Shown: piece by piece, positions 23,834 through 33,576 of the stretch
Position numbering within the stretch: position 1 is the first letter of the stretch
Layout: each line of letters begins with the position of its first letter
Assembly: GCA_944323195.1 (NCBI GenBank)
Contig: CALURR010000075.1
Span: forward strand, 1-58,674
DNA: 58,674 bases
DNA from: Candidatus Gastranaerophilales bacterium
Lineage (GTDB): Bacteria; Cyanobacteriota; Vampirovibrionia; Gastranaerophilales; Gastranaerophilaceae
Direction: 5' to 3'
The notes under the pieces: model-generated
What the model was told of the DNA's origin: nothing
The model's database searches: none
What the model saw: only the letters and a program-made list of their open reading frames with translations
Position numbers and translations under genes: made by a program

Positions 23834-24627
23834 TTATAAACAAAATTAGAATAACAAAAAAACACAACGCCAACCAAAACTATAAGAAAGCTAATTATCG
23901 TAGCAACATGTATATCGTTAAAATTTAAAACGCTGTCTAGCCTGATACTTTCAACCAAAAGTCTTATTAAGCCATAAAAGATTAAATAAAAAGAAAAAAT
24001 TGTACCATCCTTAATGTTTTTTGCCTTAAAAAATATTAACAATAAAAAGATAAAGAGAATAAAATTTAAAACTCCTTCATATAAAAAAGTTGGATGAAAA
24101 TAAATTACATTTTTGTATTCCATAGGTCTGTATTTAAAATCAACAAAAAGCTTGATAAACCCATCAGAAGGCAGACCGAAAGCTTCTTGGTTAAAATAAT
24201 TTCCCCATCGCCCTATAGCTTGGCATAAAGGCATCACCACAGCTAAACAATCACACAACTTAAAAAAAGATTTACCGGTCTTTTTGCAATAAAAAAAGAG
24301 AGAAATTATAGCAAAACAAATTGCGCCATATATCGATATACCACCATGATTAATACATATTATTTCATTTGGATAATCAAGATAAAAATCTATATCTCCT
24401 AAAACATAAAAAAGTCTTGCACCAATGATTGAAAATAAAATTAAAAAAGGAGAATAATCAATAAAATCAGATGAAAATTGTTTACTAAACCTTTTTTTTA
24501 TTAAAAAATATGAAAAAAATAAACCGGTAAAAATAGCAACAGTAAGAAATATTCCATAATATTTAATTTGGAAATCAAATATACTAAAAGCAATCGAACT
24601 ATGTGGAGATGGAATAATCAAAGACAT
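23818..24627 (-). CDS. lgt: Prolipoprotein diacylglyceryl transferase
   Basis: Lgt attaches diacylglycerol to the lipobox cysteine of prelipoproteins. It is a 269-residue membrane protein with about seven hydrophobic helices. The signature GRWGNYFNQEAFG (about 140-152) has the catalytic arginine region, and HPTFLYEG (about 178) is the second conserved motif. Several lipoproteins in the window (24645 and 52676) would be substrates. The gene begins 17 bases after the stop of the TPR lipoprotein gene and may share its transcript. Confidence 0.95.
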   Translation of the reverse strand: MSLIIPSPHSSIAFSIFDFQIKYYGIFLTVAIFTGLFFSYFLIKKRFSKQFSSDFIDYSPFLILFSIIGARLFYVLGDIDFYLDYPNEIICINHGGISIYGAICFAIISLFFYCKKTGKSFFKLCDCLAVVMPLCQAIGRWGNYFNQEAFGLPSDGFIKLFVDFKYRPMEYKNVIYFHPTFLYEGVLNFILFIFLLLIFFKAKNIKDGTIFSFYLIFYGLIRLLVESIRLDSVLNFNDIHVATIISFLIVLVGVVFFCYSNFVYKKNGR

Positions 24628-24644
24628 AATAATCTTTTTGACTC

Positions 24645-25202
24645 TTAATTATTTCCCTGTTGCATTTGAGACAATTTTTCTTCATTAGAAGTAATTATTC
24701 TCATTACTTCATCTGAATCATCAGCCGAAGGAGCTAAATCAAGATATTTTTTATAATTCTCATTAGCTTTAGCAAGATAATCAATAAACTTATTTTTCAT
24801 GTTTAAATCTTCAGTTGGATTAGAATATGTGATTTCTTGAATATTGCCGTTTTCATCTGTTTTTTCATAAATATTATGTGCAGCGCAATCATACGCAACA
24901 CCAAGAGTATAGTTAATTGCAGGCTCATTTTTTACTAATTTTTCGGCAGCCAAAGCTTGCTCAACAGCTTTATCACATTCGCCAACTTTAACATAAGCAA
25001 CAGCCAGATTATATCTTGATTCATATAAATCCGGTTCAAGATCAATCGAAGATTCTAATCTTGAAATAGCGCTTTTAGCATCTCCGTCATCAAGATATTT
25101 GGCAGCAATTTGGTTTAATTCTTGAACTGCAAAAGTGTGTATACAAGCACTTGTAAACATTGCGCAAAATAATATTGAAACAAAAACAAATAATTTTCCC
25201 AT
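24645..25202 (-). CDS. TPR lipoprotein
   Basis: The 185-residue protein has an N-terminal signal with a hydrophobic core (VFVSILFCAMF) and a lipobox-like TSAC, so Cys20 is probably lipidated. Two to three TPR units follow: DGDAKSAISRLESSIDLEPD (about 39-58), ESRYNLAVAYVKVGECDKAV (about 61-80) and a third around AINYTLGVAY. It is likely a scaffold at the inner face of the outer membrane or on the outer face of the inner membrane. It sits next to lgt. The function is unknown. Confidence 0.75.
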   Translation of the reverse strand: MGKLFVFVSILFCAMFTSACIHTFAVQELNQIAAKYLDDGDAKSAISRLESSIDLEPDLYESRYNLAVAYVKVGECDKAVEQALAAEKLVKNEPAINYTLGVAYDCAAHNIYEKTDENGNIQEITYSNPTEDLNMKNKFIDYLAKANENYKKYLDLAPSADDSDEVMRIITSNEEKLSQMQQGNN

Positions 25203-25303
25203 ATTTAACTTTCTATCTATGTAAAATATATATAAAGATTTACTAATAATAGCTTATTTGTGATAAATTAAAATGTAAATCATTCAAATGATTAGTTTTT
25301 TGT

Positions 25304-26110
25304 ATGGAATTGATTATGGAAGACAATAATTTACTAATACTTGAATATAGAGAAAGCTTTGCAGATAATTTATCAATTTATGCTTATGGCAAAATTTTAG
25401 AAAAAAACCAAAAAAGAAAATGTTTTTACGAAAATAATACCCAAAAAAGGGTAAAATTTGAAAATACAATGTCTTCTTTTAATCTGGATTGCGGATATAT
25501 TTCAACAAATAGAGTTAAAAGTATCGCAAAAGACGCTCTAAATTACAACAAAATCAGAATAGATGACAAAAAAATTATCAAAGAAATAAAACAAGCTAAA
25601 TCTAAAAATAATAAAATTCTTGATTTAAAGTATTTCAAAATTGACGATATTCCATATATAACAAATGATATATTAAAGTCTATAGAATTCAACAACTATA
25701 ATTTTATTAAAAATTATGACTTGCTTGAAGAAATTTCAAACAATAATTCAATTGGCATTTATATTGACGAAAAAGATGTAATTGGAAATAAAATCAATTG
25801 GGTTTTCATCTCTGATGCGATAAAAAGATTAAATAAATATGTAAAACAGCCTATAATCTACATATTTACAAATAAAAATATCGAGAATAAAATTAGCTCA
25901 ATTATTCCGGTTAAATATATTAACCTAAAGGACTGGAGGGAAGAATTTTACTTTCTGACATCTTGCAAACACAAAATACTACTAAATACACCATCATCAT
26001 ATTCTGTCAATTTTTGGGCAATAATCCTTAATAATAAAGATTACTACATAAATATTTTCGATAAAAACCTAAAAGTAAAATCAAAACCCCAAAATTGGAT
26101 TGGTATATAA
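25304..26110 (+). CDS. Degenerate glycosyltransferase family 11-like protein
   Basis: The 268 residues follow the layout of GT11 (alpha-1,2-fucosyltransferase-like). YAYGKILEKNQKRKCFYEN (about 27-45) matches the helix after the N-terminal motif. IYIDEKDVIG (about 150) sits where the GDP-fucose motif HxRRGD would be but lacks the arginines. LTSCKHKILLNTPSSYSVNF (about 222) closely resembles the C-terminal CKHNIIANSSFSWW motif. The loss of HxRRGD and of the first glycine motif suggests an inactive or altered enzyme. The start could also be ATG 25316. This is inferred from motif memory only. Confidence 0.5.
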   Translation: MELIMEDNNLLILEYRESFADNLSIYAYGKILEKNQKRKCFYENNTQKRVKFENTMSSFNLDCGYISTNRVKSIAKDALNYNKIRIDDKKIIKEIKQAKSKNNKILDLKYFKIDDIPYITNDILKSIEFNNYNFIKNYDLLEEISNNNSIGIYIDEKDVIGNKINWVFISDAIKRLNKYVKQPIIYIFTNKNIENKISSIIPVKYINLKDWREEFYFLTSCKHKILLNTPSSYSVNFWAIILNNKDYYINIFDKNLKVKSKPQNWIGI

Positions 26111-26743
26111 TTAATCAAGCGGTTGCTTTATATAAACTCCGTCACCACCAAGATATTCAACTTGCTTTCCATCTATATATAAATACACTTTCTTACCAGG
26201 TTCATACAATTTTACCGTTTTAGATAACTGCTTAACACGATTTTCGATACTTTGAGTACCACCACCATTTCCAAAATTAGAAGACAAGTTAACAATAACA
26301 CTACCATTTTGTTTCTTAATAGAAATTAAATCAACATTTGAAGGAATTTCAGAATATATTCCTTTTTTGGTTTCAGAAATAATTGGCCCTCTAAGCAAAA
26401 TATTTACTGCCTTATTTAATGACACAGGATTTTGAAACTCACGTTTTACAAGCGTCAAAGTACCGTTTGACCCGTAAAAATAAACTTTTGAATAATAAAC
26501 TTCTTTTGTCTCTTGTTGTTTTGGCTTATCAGTCACTACTTGTTTTTCAGAAACATTTTCAACCGGTTTTTCATTTGGCACATTAACATTTTGAGTTTTT
26601 GGCTCTTCTTTATGTGCGCCAAAAATAGGGTTATTAGAAGAAACCTTTAAACCGCTATAACTATCTGTTGAAACATATTGATAAAATAAAAAGCCAAGGG
26701 CAGCAATCAAGCAAACAAAAAAAGTTTTAAAAAAAGTGTTCAT
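26111..26743 (-). CDS. GerMN-domain membrane-anchored protein
   Basis: It has an N-terminal membrane anchor (FFVCLIAALGFLFYQYVS, about 8-25), a Pro/Lys/Glu-rich linker (about 45-85) and a C-terminal GerMN domain (about 90-205). VYFYGSNGTLTLVKREF, NKAVNILLRGP and the last strand KVYLYIDGKQVEYLGG are typical. GerMN domains occur in spore germination GerM and in envelope proteins of many non-sporulating bacteria, usually extracytoplasmic. The gene starts two bases beyond the truB stop codon, at the end of the infB operon. There is no sign of sporulation genes here. Confidence 0.8.
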   Translation of the reverse strand: MNTFFKTFFVCLIAALGFLFYQYVSTDSYSGLKVSSNNPIFGAHKEEPKTQNVNVPNEKPVENVSEKQVVTDKPKQQETKEVYYSKVYFYGSNGTLTLVKREFQNPVSLNKAVNILLRGPIISETKKGIYSEIPSNVDLISIKKQNGSVIVNLSSNFGNGGGTQSIENRVKQLSKTVKLYEPGKKVYLYIDGKQVEYLGGDGVYIKQPLD

Positions 26744-26744
26744 A

Positions 26745-27590
26745 TCAACAATCCTTAAATATTTTCTTTGGTCTTATTAAATTATCTGATAAAACTGCAA
26801 TAGATACAAGTTTGTTATCTTTTGTTAATAGTATTTTATCATCGCACAAATGTTTTTTTGGTAAAATAAATCCCCCATTTACAATTTTAGAATATTCATT
26901 AAAATCTAACTCATATTTTTCTATCTGAAGAACATCTAAAGGATTTATTTTTTGATAATTCAAATCATCAAGATTATTGGCATTAGAATATATAAAATTA
27001 CCTGCTCTCGTCCTTTGTAAATCAGCTAAATATGCACCGCAATCAAGTTTTTTTCCTAAATCATAAACAAGAGAACGAATATATGTACCCTTTTTGCAAT
27101 TAACTTTAATTTTTGCTTTATCAAAACCGTTAAAATACATCAATTCTATTGAATAGATTTCAATTTCACGTCCGAAGTCTAAAATATCTATATCGATATT
27201 ATTTCTTGCTAAATCGCAAAGTTTTTTTCCACCGCTTTTAATCGCAGAATATTTTGGAGGAATTTGAATAGATACACCCAAAAAAGAGTTTAGTGCATTT
27301 TCTAAATCAGAAAAAGAAAAATCGGGCTTTTTGACAAAAAACTTATCACCTTCATTGTCATACGTTGATGTTTCATAACCAAACTGAATATCAGCAATAT
27401 ATTCCTTATCAGATTGTAAATAATCCAGCAATTTGGTGGCTTTACCGACACCAACCTGCATAACGCCATAAGCAAGCGGATCAAGTGTACCAGAATGCCC
27501 GATTTGTTTTATTCCAATTTTTTTACGTAAAAACCTTACAACATCAAAAGAGGTCATACCCTTTGGCTTAATTAGATTAAGAAAATACAT
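26745..27590 (-). CDS. truB: tRNA pseudouridine(55) synthase
   Basis: TruB makes pseudouridine 55 in the T-loop of tRNAs. The catalytic aspartate is D37 in GHSGTLDPLAYG. LIKPKGMTSFDVVRFLRKK, YSAIKSGGKKLCDLAR and CKKGTYIRSLVYDLG are the other conserved motifs. The 281 residues include a C-terminal extension of about 50, smaller than a full PUA domain. It lies between rbfA and the GerMN gene in the infB transcription unit, with no gap to rbfA. The role as RNA chaperone is known for the family. Confidence 0.96.
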   Translation of the reverse strand: MYFLNLIKPKGMTSFDVVRFLRKKIGIKQIGHSGTLDPLAYGVMQVGVGKATKLLDYLQSDKEYIADIQFGYETSTYDNEGDKFFVKKPDFSFSDLENALNSFLGVSIQIPPKYSAIKSGGKKLCDLARNNIDIDILDFGREIEIYSIELMYFNGFDKAKIKVNCKKGTYIRSLVYDLGKKLDCGAYLADLQRTRAGNFIYSNANNLDDLNYQKINPLDVLQIEKYELDFNEYSKIVNGGFILPKKHLCDDKILLTKDNKLVSIAVLSDNLIRPKKIFKDC

Positions 27591-27941
27591 TTATATTTCG
27601 CCGCGCTCAATTTTATTAATCAAATCCATCATTTTAGCGCCATGTTCTAGTGAATCATCCAAAATAAATAATAATGAAGGTGTCTTTCTTAATCTGATTC
27701 GCTTCCCAACTTCATGCCTAATTTGACCGGTATGACGCTCAAGAGCCTGAGAAGTCCTCCTTTTTTGCTCATCAGAGCCATAAACGCTATAAAAAACTCT
27801 GGCAGCAGAATTATCAGATGACACATCGACATCAACAATAGAAACCATACCGCAAATATTTGGGTCTTTTATTTCACGAAATATAATATCAGATATTTCT
27901 CTCATTAGCGCTTTTCTAACGCGTTCATTTCTTAATGACAT
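27591..27941 (-). CDS. rbfA: Ribosome-binding factor A
   Basis: RbfA binds the 30S subunit and helps mature the 5' end of 16S rRNA. At 116 residues it is a single KH-like domain. The conserved motifs are IIFREIKDPNICGMVSIVDV (about 17-36), ARVFYSVYGS, and IRHEVGKRIRLRKTPSLLFI. The C-terminal part ends DSLEHGAKMMDLINKI. It lies between infB (16-base gap) and truB (adjacent), the common bacterial order. Confidence 0.96.
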   Translation of the reverse strand: MSLRNERVRKALMREISDIIFREIKDPNICGMVSIVDVDVSSDNSAARVFYSVYGSDEQKRRTSQALERHTGQIRHEVGKRIRLRKTPSLLFILDDSLEHGAKMMDLINKIERGEI

Positions 27942-27957
27942 AATTATTTTCTTTCAT

Positions 27958-30465
27958 CTACACAAGTGTTTGAGGTTCAACTTCTTTTGTTGTTGAAACT
28001 TCGATTATATCACCCTCTTGAATATCATTAAATTTAGAGAAAGATATACCGCATTCAAAACCTTCTTTAACTTCTTTGACATCATCTTTAAAACGTTTTA
28101 ATTGGTCGATTTCGCCCTTGAATATTTCTTCGCCGTTTCTTATCAATCTTGCAGTTTTAGAACGAACAATTCGACCCTCAGTTACATAACAACCTGCAAT
28201 TTTTGTTGTTTTACCAATTGTAAATACCGCTCTAACTTCTGCCTTACCAAGTTCTACGTCTTCAATTTCAGGAGATAATAAAGAAAGCATTGTCTTTTCT
28301 ATATCTTCAAGAACTTGATATATAATATCATATTTTTTAATCTTAACACCTTCTTTTTGAGCAGATATTAAAGCGTTAGAATCTTCTTTAACAGTAAAAC
28401 CAAGAATAATTGCATTCGAAGCACTAGCAAGCATAACATCAGCTTCAGTAATATCACCAACTCCGGCATGGACAATTTTTGGAACTACTTTTGATGATTT
28501 TACATTTTGTATAGCATGCGAAACAGCTTCAGCAGAACCATTTGTATTTGCCTTGATGATTAAATTAAGATTAGTTACTTGATTATCAGCCATAGCCTCT
28601 TTTTGAACATGGGCAGCTGTCATTGCTTCAAGCCTTGTTGAGCGCTCTTGTTGTTTTCTTTCTTCAACAATTTGCTTCATCACTTTTTCATTTTTTACAA
28701 CTTCGAACAGATCACCTGCTTGCGGAACTTCATTTAATCCCAATATTTCAACAGGAGTAGATGGTCCGGCAGTTCTAACACGTTTTCCTGAATCATCCAA
28801 AAGCGCTCTAACTTTTCCGCCAACAGTGCCGGCAACAATTGAATCACCAACTTTTAATGTACCGTTCTGTACAAGCATAGTTGCAACAGGGCCCTTACCC
28901 TTATCTAAATTTGCCTCAATAATAACACCTGAAGCAGGGCATTTTTCAACAGCCTTTAACTCTTGCATGTCAGCAACAAGCAAAATGTATTCAAGCAACT
29001 CATCAATACCTGTTTTTTGCAAAGCAGAAACAGGAACACAAATTGTATCTCCGCCCCATTTTTCAGGAATTAAATTATGCTCAGTTAATTCTTGTAAAAC
29101 TTTATCCGGATTAGCATCTGGCTTATCCATTTTATTAATAGCAACGATAATTGGAACACCGGCAGAACGAGCATGTGATATACTTTCAATTGTTTGAGGC
29201 ATAACGCCGTCATCGGCTGCAACAACCAAAACTGCTATATCAGTAGATTGAGCACCCCTTAAACGCATTTGGGTAAATGCTTCGTGTCCGGGAGTATCAA
29301 TAAAAACAATTTTCCTTTTATCAAGCCAAACTGTATATGCACCTATACTTTGAGTAATGCCTCCAACTTCAGTGTGCACAATTTTATGTTTAGAAGCTCT
29401 GATTGAATCAAGTAGTGTTGTTTTACCATGGTCAACGTGTCCCATAACAGTAACAACCGGGGCTCTTTTCACAATGTCTTCAGGTTTAGCATTTAAAAGA
29501 TATTTATTAACTTCTTCTTTTTCTTCCTCTTGCGCAATAAACGCCTCAATATCTTCTTCAAGGACTTCAAGATTGAAATTTTGCGCAACTTTTTTGGCAG
29601 TATCAGTATCGATTGGTGTATTTACAGTAACCATAATACCTTCAAGCATTAAAAATTTGATAATTTCTGCCGGAGTCTTTTTGATTTTATCACTCAATTC
29701 GCCAACAGTCATGGGTCTGTCAATAACAACAGATGTAACTTCTTCAACAGCAGCGGTTTCTTGAGTATGTTTTTTATGTTTATTTTGAACAGTTTTTTCT
29801 AAACTTATTCTTTCTTGTTCTTCTCTTTTGTTTGAATTATTATAATCTTTTTTCTTTTTCTTACCGCCACGAGATTGATTTGCATACATTTCTTGCGAAA
29901 TAATATGCCTTTTAATTGGTTGATTTTGTTGAGGTTCTCTTTGCGGCTTTTGTTTTTTTTCTTGTTTTTCTTGCTTTTCTTGTTTTTGCTCTATGGGTTT
30001 TTGAGGCTTAGAGAAATTTTTTCTAGTCATAGATGGCAAACTGGAAAGCTTATCTGTAGAATTTTCAATCACAGGCTTCTTTTCTGTTTCAACTGCATCT
30101 TGCTCAACTTTAGAAGGTTCAGTATTTGGCTTTTGTTTTTGAATATTACGCTTTTCTTCAATGGATTTTGAAGCACTTCGAACAATTTCTAACTTAGACA
30201 CAGTTTTTATAACAGGTTGCGTGGGCTCAGCTTTTTGTTCAACTTGCACATCGTCAACTTGCTTTTGTTTTTTTACTACAAATGCCTTTGGCTTACTTTG
30301 CGGCTTTTGAGGAGCACCTGAATACAAAGACCTAATTTTAGAAATATAATTATCACCAACTGTCGAACTATGTGATTTTAATGATAATCCTAATACTTCA
30401 TTAGCCTTTTCTATTAATTCTTTAGATGTTATATTTAATTCTTTAGCAAGTTCGTGTACTCTCAT
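27958..30465 (-). CDS. infB: Translation initiation factor IF-2
   Basis: IF-2 is the GTPase that places initiator tRNA on the ribosome. The 835 residues have an N-terminal IF2-N helical domain (MRVHELAKELNITSKELIEK), a Lys/Gln/Pro-rich low-complexity linker (about 55-240), a second IF2-N subdomain and the G domain. The G motifs are GHVDHGKTTLLDSI, TPGHEAF, NKMDKPDA and SALQKTG. EF-Tu-like domains and an fMet-tRNA-binding C-terminus follow. A GGAG Shine-Dalgarno precedes the start. It heads the infB-rbfA-truB-GerMN run; no nusA or rimP is adjacent. Confidence 0.97.
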   Translation of the reverse strand: MRVHELAKELNITSKELIEKANEVLGLSLKSHSSTVGDNYISKIRSLYSGAPQKPQSKPKAFVVKKQKQVDDVQVEQKAEPTQPVIKTVSKLEIVRSASKSIEEKRNIQKQKPNTEPSKVEQDAVETEKKPVIENSTDKLSSLPSMTRKNFSKPQKPIEQKQEKQEKQEKKQKPQREPQQNQPIKRHIISQEMYANQSRGGKKKKKDYNNSNKREEQERISLEKTVQNKHKKHTQETAAVEEVTSVVIDRPMTVGELSDKIKKTPAEIIKFLMLEGIMVTVNTPIDTDTAKKVAQNFNLEVLEEDIEAFIAQEEEKEEVNKYLLNAKPEDIVKRAPVVTVMGHVDHGKTTLLDSIRASKHKIVHTEVGGITQSIGAYTVWLDKRKIVFIDTPGHEAFTQMRLRGAQSTDIAVLVVAADDGVMPQTIESISHARSAGVPIIVAINKMDKPDANPDKVLQELTEHNLIPEKWGGDTICVPVSALQKTGIDELLEYILLVADMQELKAVEKCPASGVIIEANLDKGKGPVATMLVQNGTLKVGDSIVAGTVGGKVRALLDDSGKRVRTAGPSTPVEILGLNEVPQAGDLFEVVKNEKVMKQIVEERKQQERSTRLEAMTAAHVQKEAMADNQVTNLNLIIKANTNGSAEAVSHAIQNVKSSKVVPKIVHAGVGDITEADVMLASASNAIILGFTVKEDSNALISAQKEGVKIKKYDIIYQVLEDIEKTMLSLLSPEIEDVELGKAEVRAVFTIGKTTKIAGCYVTEGRIVRSKTARLIRNGEEIFKGEIDQLKRFKDDVKEVKEGFECGISFSKFNDIQEGDIIEVSTTKEVEPQTLV

Positions 30466-30534
30466 AGCGCTCCATTATTTCATAATATAATTAATATATT
30501 TATAAAATAACACAAGCATACTAATTAGTACAGC

Positions 30535-31797
30535 CTAAAAATTTAATTGTTCAATTCCAATTAATGTCCAAGGGGCATCTTCTCTTTTTTTAAGATAAAA
30601 CTTAACGATAGCATCATTTTTTGAATTAACATTAATAATATCATCGCCAAAAGGCAGCTTAAAATTTACCTGTTCCAAAACGTCATAATAGCCCAACATG
30701 TTACTATGCGAAATAATTTTTTTCTCAACATTATAAATTTTAGAATTAACAACAAGTTCAACTTTTACAAACAAAGATCTAATTTGATGTTTAGTATTAT
30801 TTCTTAAATCAAAAAACAAAACAAAATTCTGTTTTTTTGAAAACATTTTTTTTACCGATTTAATGGCTACATTATCAATTAAAATATCATCCTTATAAAC
30901 ATAATAATCGCTAAGTTGCTTCTTAAATCTTTCAAGCTTAATTGAATAATAATTCAGACTACCGGGTTTATTGTTTTCTTTAGATTCCATAATCAAATCA
31001 TTCAATAGCTTATTATAAATATATGGATTAACAAGATAAGGGTCTATACTAAAAACAGACGATATATATCTATCAGCTTCAACTTTATCAAATTCTATAT
31101 TTATTAAACCAAGTTTATAACGTGCAATCGGCGTATCTAGAATTTTAATTGAATTTTTTAAACTGGCTATAGCTTCTTGCGGTTTTTCATCTTGAATATT
31201 ATAGTCAGCAACGCTAACATAAGAATTTGCATATTTTTGTCTGATAACATTAATATAAGAATTATCATTCATAGCTTTAGAATATTTATAAGCAACTTGA
31301 TAAGCTTTATTTGCAGCCAAAGGTTGATTAGTTTTTTCTAAATTGTCGCCTAATGTTTCATATATTTTCGCTTTGTAAAAATTATGTTTTTTGTTATTTG
31401 AACTCAATTCTTCCGCTAAAATTGCAGATGTTGCATACAAATTATGATTTGCACAAAAAATTGCATATGAATATAGAGAAAAGTCAGATCTTGCAGATTT
31501 TTTTAATGCAGAAATGTAATATTCATCAGCCTTATCGAGTTCGCTCAAAGATTCATATATTTGTGCCAATTTAATATCAACAAAATAATCAGAAGGATCT
31601 TTTGCTCTTCTTTTTTCAAGTTCACCTATAGTACAAAACTTGGACAAATTTGCCATGCTTAACTCTTCTTGATTAACTTTTTGTTCTGAGACAAATAAGA
31701 GATTTAACTCAAAACATAAACAAAAAGTCACAACAACAAAAGTTGCAATTATAAAGGTTAAAATATATTCTTTTATATAATTAACTTTTTTATTCAT
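30535..31797 (-). CDS. TPR-repeat membrane protein
   Basis: An N-terminal transmembrane helix (ILTFIIATFVVVTFCLCFEL, about 12-31) is followed by repeated TPR-like helices: VDIKLAQIYESLSELDKADE, KAKIYETLGDNLEKTNQPLA and VSVADYNIQDEKPQEAIASL. The C-terminal 90 residues are beta-rich with unknown fold (VKVELVVNSKIYNVEKKIIS). I take ATG 31797; an upstream in-frame ATG at 31815 lies within the MgtC coding sequence. The protein is probably tethered in the membrane with the repeats outside. The partner is unknown. It lies between mgtC and infB, 69 bases before infB. Confidence 0.65.
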   Translation of the reverse strand: MNKKVNYIKEYILTFIIATFVVVTFCLCFELNLLFVSEQKVNQEELSMANLSKFCTIGELEKRRAKDPSDYFVDIKLAQIYESLSELDKADEYYISALKKSARSDFSLYSYAIFCANHNLYATSAILAEELSSNNKKHNFYKAKIYETLGDNLEKTNQPLAANKAYQVAYKYSKAMNDNSYINVIRQKYANSYVSVADYNIQDEKPQEAIASLKNSIKILDTPIARYKLGLINIEFDKVEADRYISSVFSIDPYLVNPYIYNKLLNDLIMESKENNKPGSLNYYSIKLERFKKQLSDYYVYKDDILIDNVAIKSVKKMFSKKQNFVLFFDLRNNTKHQIRSLFVKVELVVNSKIYNVEKKIISHSNMLGYYDVLEQVNFKLPFGDDIINVNSKNDAIVKFYLKKREDAPWTLIGIEQLNF

Positions 31798-32488
31798 AAT
31801 ATTCTCTAATTTCAATAGATTCTATATTATTAACCTGTCTAAAAATATCATTAATATCTTTAATTGATTTTTTGGTTGAAATAACTCCATTAAACCTAAG
31901 TTCGTTTGAATTAAGCAGTTTCTTGTTAAACTTAAATATTTTATGAAAATTAGTTTCAAAAATTTCTTGAATTTTTTCACACTCATCCAAAGAAGCACAA
32001 ACAGTTACTTCAAAAAGCGTATAAAATATTTTTCTTTTAGATAGAAAATTCTTTTCCAATCTGCGAATTAAAATCAACACAACCAAAGTAACAAGTGAAG
32101 CCAATATAGCCGTCATATACTCACCACAGCCGCAAGACATACCAATTGCGGCACATATCCATAATGTGGCAGCAGTTGTAATACCTAAAACACTTGTACC
32201 ATGGCGCATTACAGTACCAGCACCGATAAAACCAATACCTGTAATAACTTGAGCTGCTATACGTGCCGGATCATTTGTACCAATAACATCAACAGCAATA
32301 TGCATTTTAAATCCATATATAGATAATATTGTAAATACACATGCACCAAGTGACACTAAAATATGAGTTCTAAGCCCGGCAAACTTTCCTGTCAATTCTC
32401 TTTCAATTCCGGGAATAAATGCTAAAGCCGTAGCCAGAACAATTCTAAATAATATAATAATATTTGGATCTAAATTTGATACTTCCAC
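31790..32488 (-). CDS. MgtC/SapB-family membrane protein
   Basis: Four to five transmembrane helices fill the first 150 residues. PGIERELTGKFAGLRTHILV is the family signature, followed by ITGIGFIGAGTVMR, and GITTAATLWICAAIGMSCG. The C-terminal part (about 155-232) is an ACT-like soluble domain. MgtC proteins adapt cells to low Mg2+ and affect ATP synthase and virulence in some species; the role here is unknown. Its 3' end overlaps the TPR gene by eight bases. The neighbours upstream are OppC and OppB. Confidence 0.9.
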   Translation of the reverse strand: MEVSNLDPNIIILFRIVLATALAFIPGIERELTGKFAGLRTHILVSLGACVFTILSIYGFKMHIAVDVIGTNDPARIAAQVITGIGFIGAGTVMRHGTSVLGITTAATLWICAAIGMSCGCGEYMTAILASLVTLVVLILIRRLEKNFLSKRKIFYTLFEVTVCASLDECEKIQEIFETNFHKIFKFNKKLLNSNELRFNGVISTKKSIKDINDIFRQVNNIESIEIREYYE

Positions 32489-32510
32489 TATTCTATTCTT
32501 TCTAAATAAA

Positions 32511-33575
32511 CTATGTCTTTGGATCTAATATATCTCTTATTTTATCGCCCAACACATTAAAAGACAAAACTGCAATAAAAATTAAAAAACCGGGAGTCAA
32601 AAGCCAAGGGCGATATAGAATATTGGCAAACTCTTGTGCTTCTCTGAGCATATTACCCCAGCTTGCATCAGGCAATTGGATACCAAGCCCTAAAAAACTT
32701 AAACCCGACTCAGCTAAAATATAAGATGGTACAGATAGCGTTATCGCAATAATAACATAGCTTGATGTTTGAGGTAAAATATGTTTCAAAATTATTCTTT
32801 TGCGTGATGCGCCTATTGTTTCAATTGATTTTATATATTCCTGATTTTTTATAGATAAAACCATACCTCTGATAACTCTTGAAAAACCAGCCCAGCCTAT
32901 TAGAGCTAAAATTGCCGTTATCAAAGTAAATCTTTGAATGGATGTCATATTTGAAGGCAATATAGAGGCTAAAATAATTAACAAATAAAAACTTGGAACA
33001 GACATAATAGCCTCTGCTGTACGCATTAAAATTTTATCAATTTTCCCTCCAAAATAACCGGAAACACCACCATAAATAGCGCCTATCGGAAAAGAAATCA
33101 AAAGTGCCAAGAAACCTATCGTAAGAGAAATTTTTCCCCCAAAAAATAATCTTGAATACACATCATGGCCATTTATATCGGTACCCAACAAAAACAAATT
33201 ACAATCATCCGGTTTTGAAATTAAATGTAAATTTGTCTTGAAAATTCCAAATAATTTATATTCATAGCCCCTGCCCAAAAGGCTTATAGGATATTTTTTA
33301 GTTCTATCTTGTTTATATTCAATGGTAAGATATTTTTCATTAAATGTTTTAGTGTAATTATATGTATAAGGATGTTTAACAAGTTTATTATTTTTATCAA
33401 TAACGTAAATATTGCTTGGTGGTTGATAAGCGAGTTTTCTGTTTGCATAAGTGGAGGGATATAGTGCAAAAAAATCGGCAAATGTAATTAAAATATACAT
33501 CAAAACAAGCACAATTAATGCTGCAAAAGGTATTTTATCTTTTTTTATTTTTATAAAAAAATCACCAAATTTCAC
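32511..33575 (-). CDS. ABC transporter permease, OppC/DppC type
   Basis: An N-terminal helix (IPFAALIVLVLMYILITFAD) and an extended loop precede five further helices. The EAA loop, with GASRKRIILKHILPQ, contacts the ATPase. GTDINGHDVYSRLFFGG is the OppC-type periplasmic signature. The 354 residues include an unusually long periplasmic stretch of about 75 residues after the first helix. Translation begins at GTG 33575, two bases after oppB stops, with GAGGG as Shine-Dalgarno. No substrate-binding protein or ATPase is adjacent, so these must come from elsewhere. Confidence 0.9.
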   Translation of the reverse strand: MKFGDFFIKIKKDKIPFAALIVLVLMYILITFADFFALYPSTYANRKLAYQPPSNIYVIDKNNKLVKHPYTYNYTKTFNEKYLTIEYKQDRTKKYPISLLGRGYEYKLFGIFKTNLHLISKPDDCNLFLLGTDINGHDVYSRLFFGGKISLTIGFLALLISFPIGAIYGGVSGYFGGKIDKILMRTAEAIMSVPSFYLLIILASILPSNMTSIQRFTLITAILALIGWAGFSRVIRGMVLSIKNQEYIKSIETIGASRKRIILKHILPQTSSYVIIAITLSVPSYILAESGLSFLGLGIQLPDASWGNMLREAQEFANILYRPWLLTPGFLIFIAVLSFNVLGDKIRDILDPKT

Positions 33576-33576
33576 T

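Noticed and set aside
25203-25303. Possible CRISPR or phage elements in AT-rich gaps
   Set aside because: No regular repeat-spacer pattern and no integrase or phage structural gene occur anywhere in the window.
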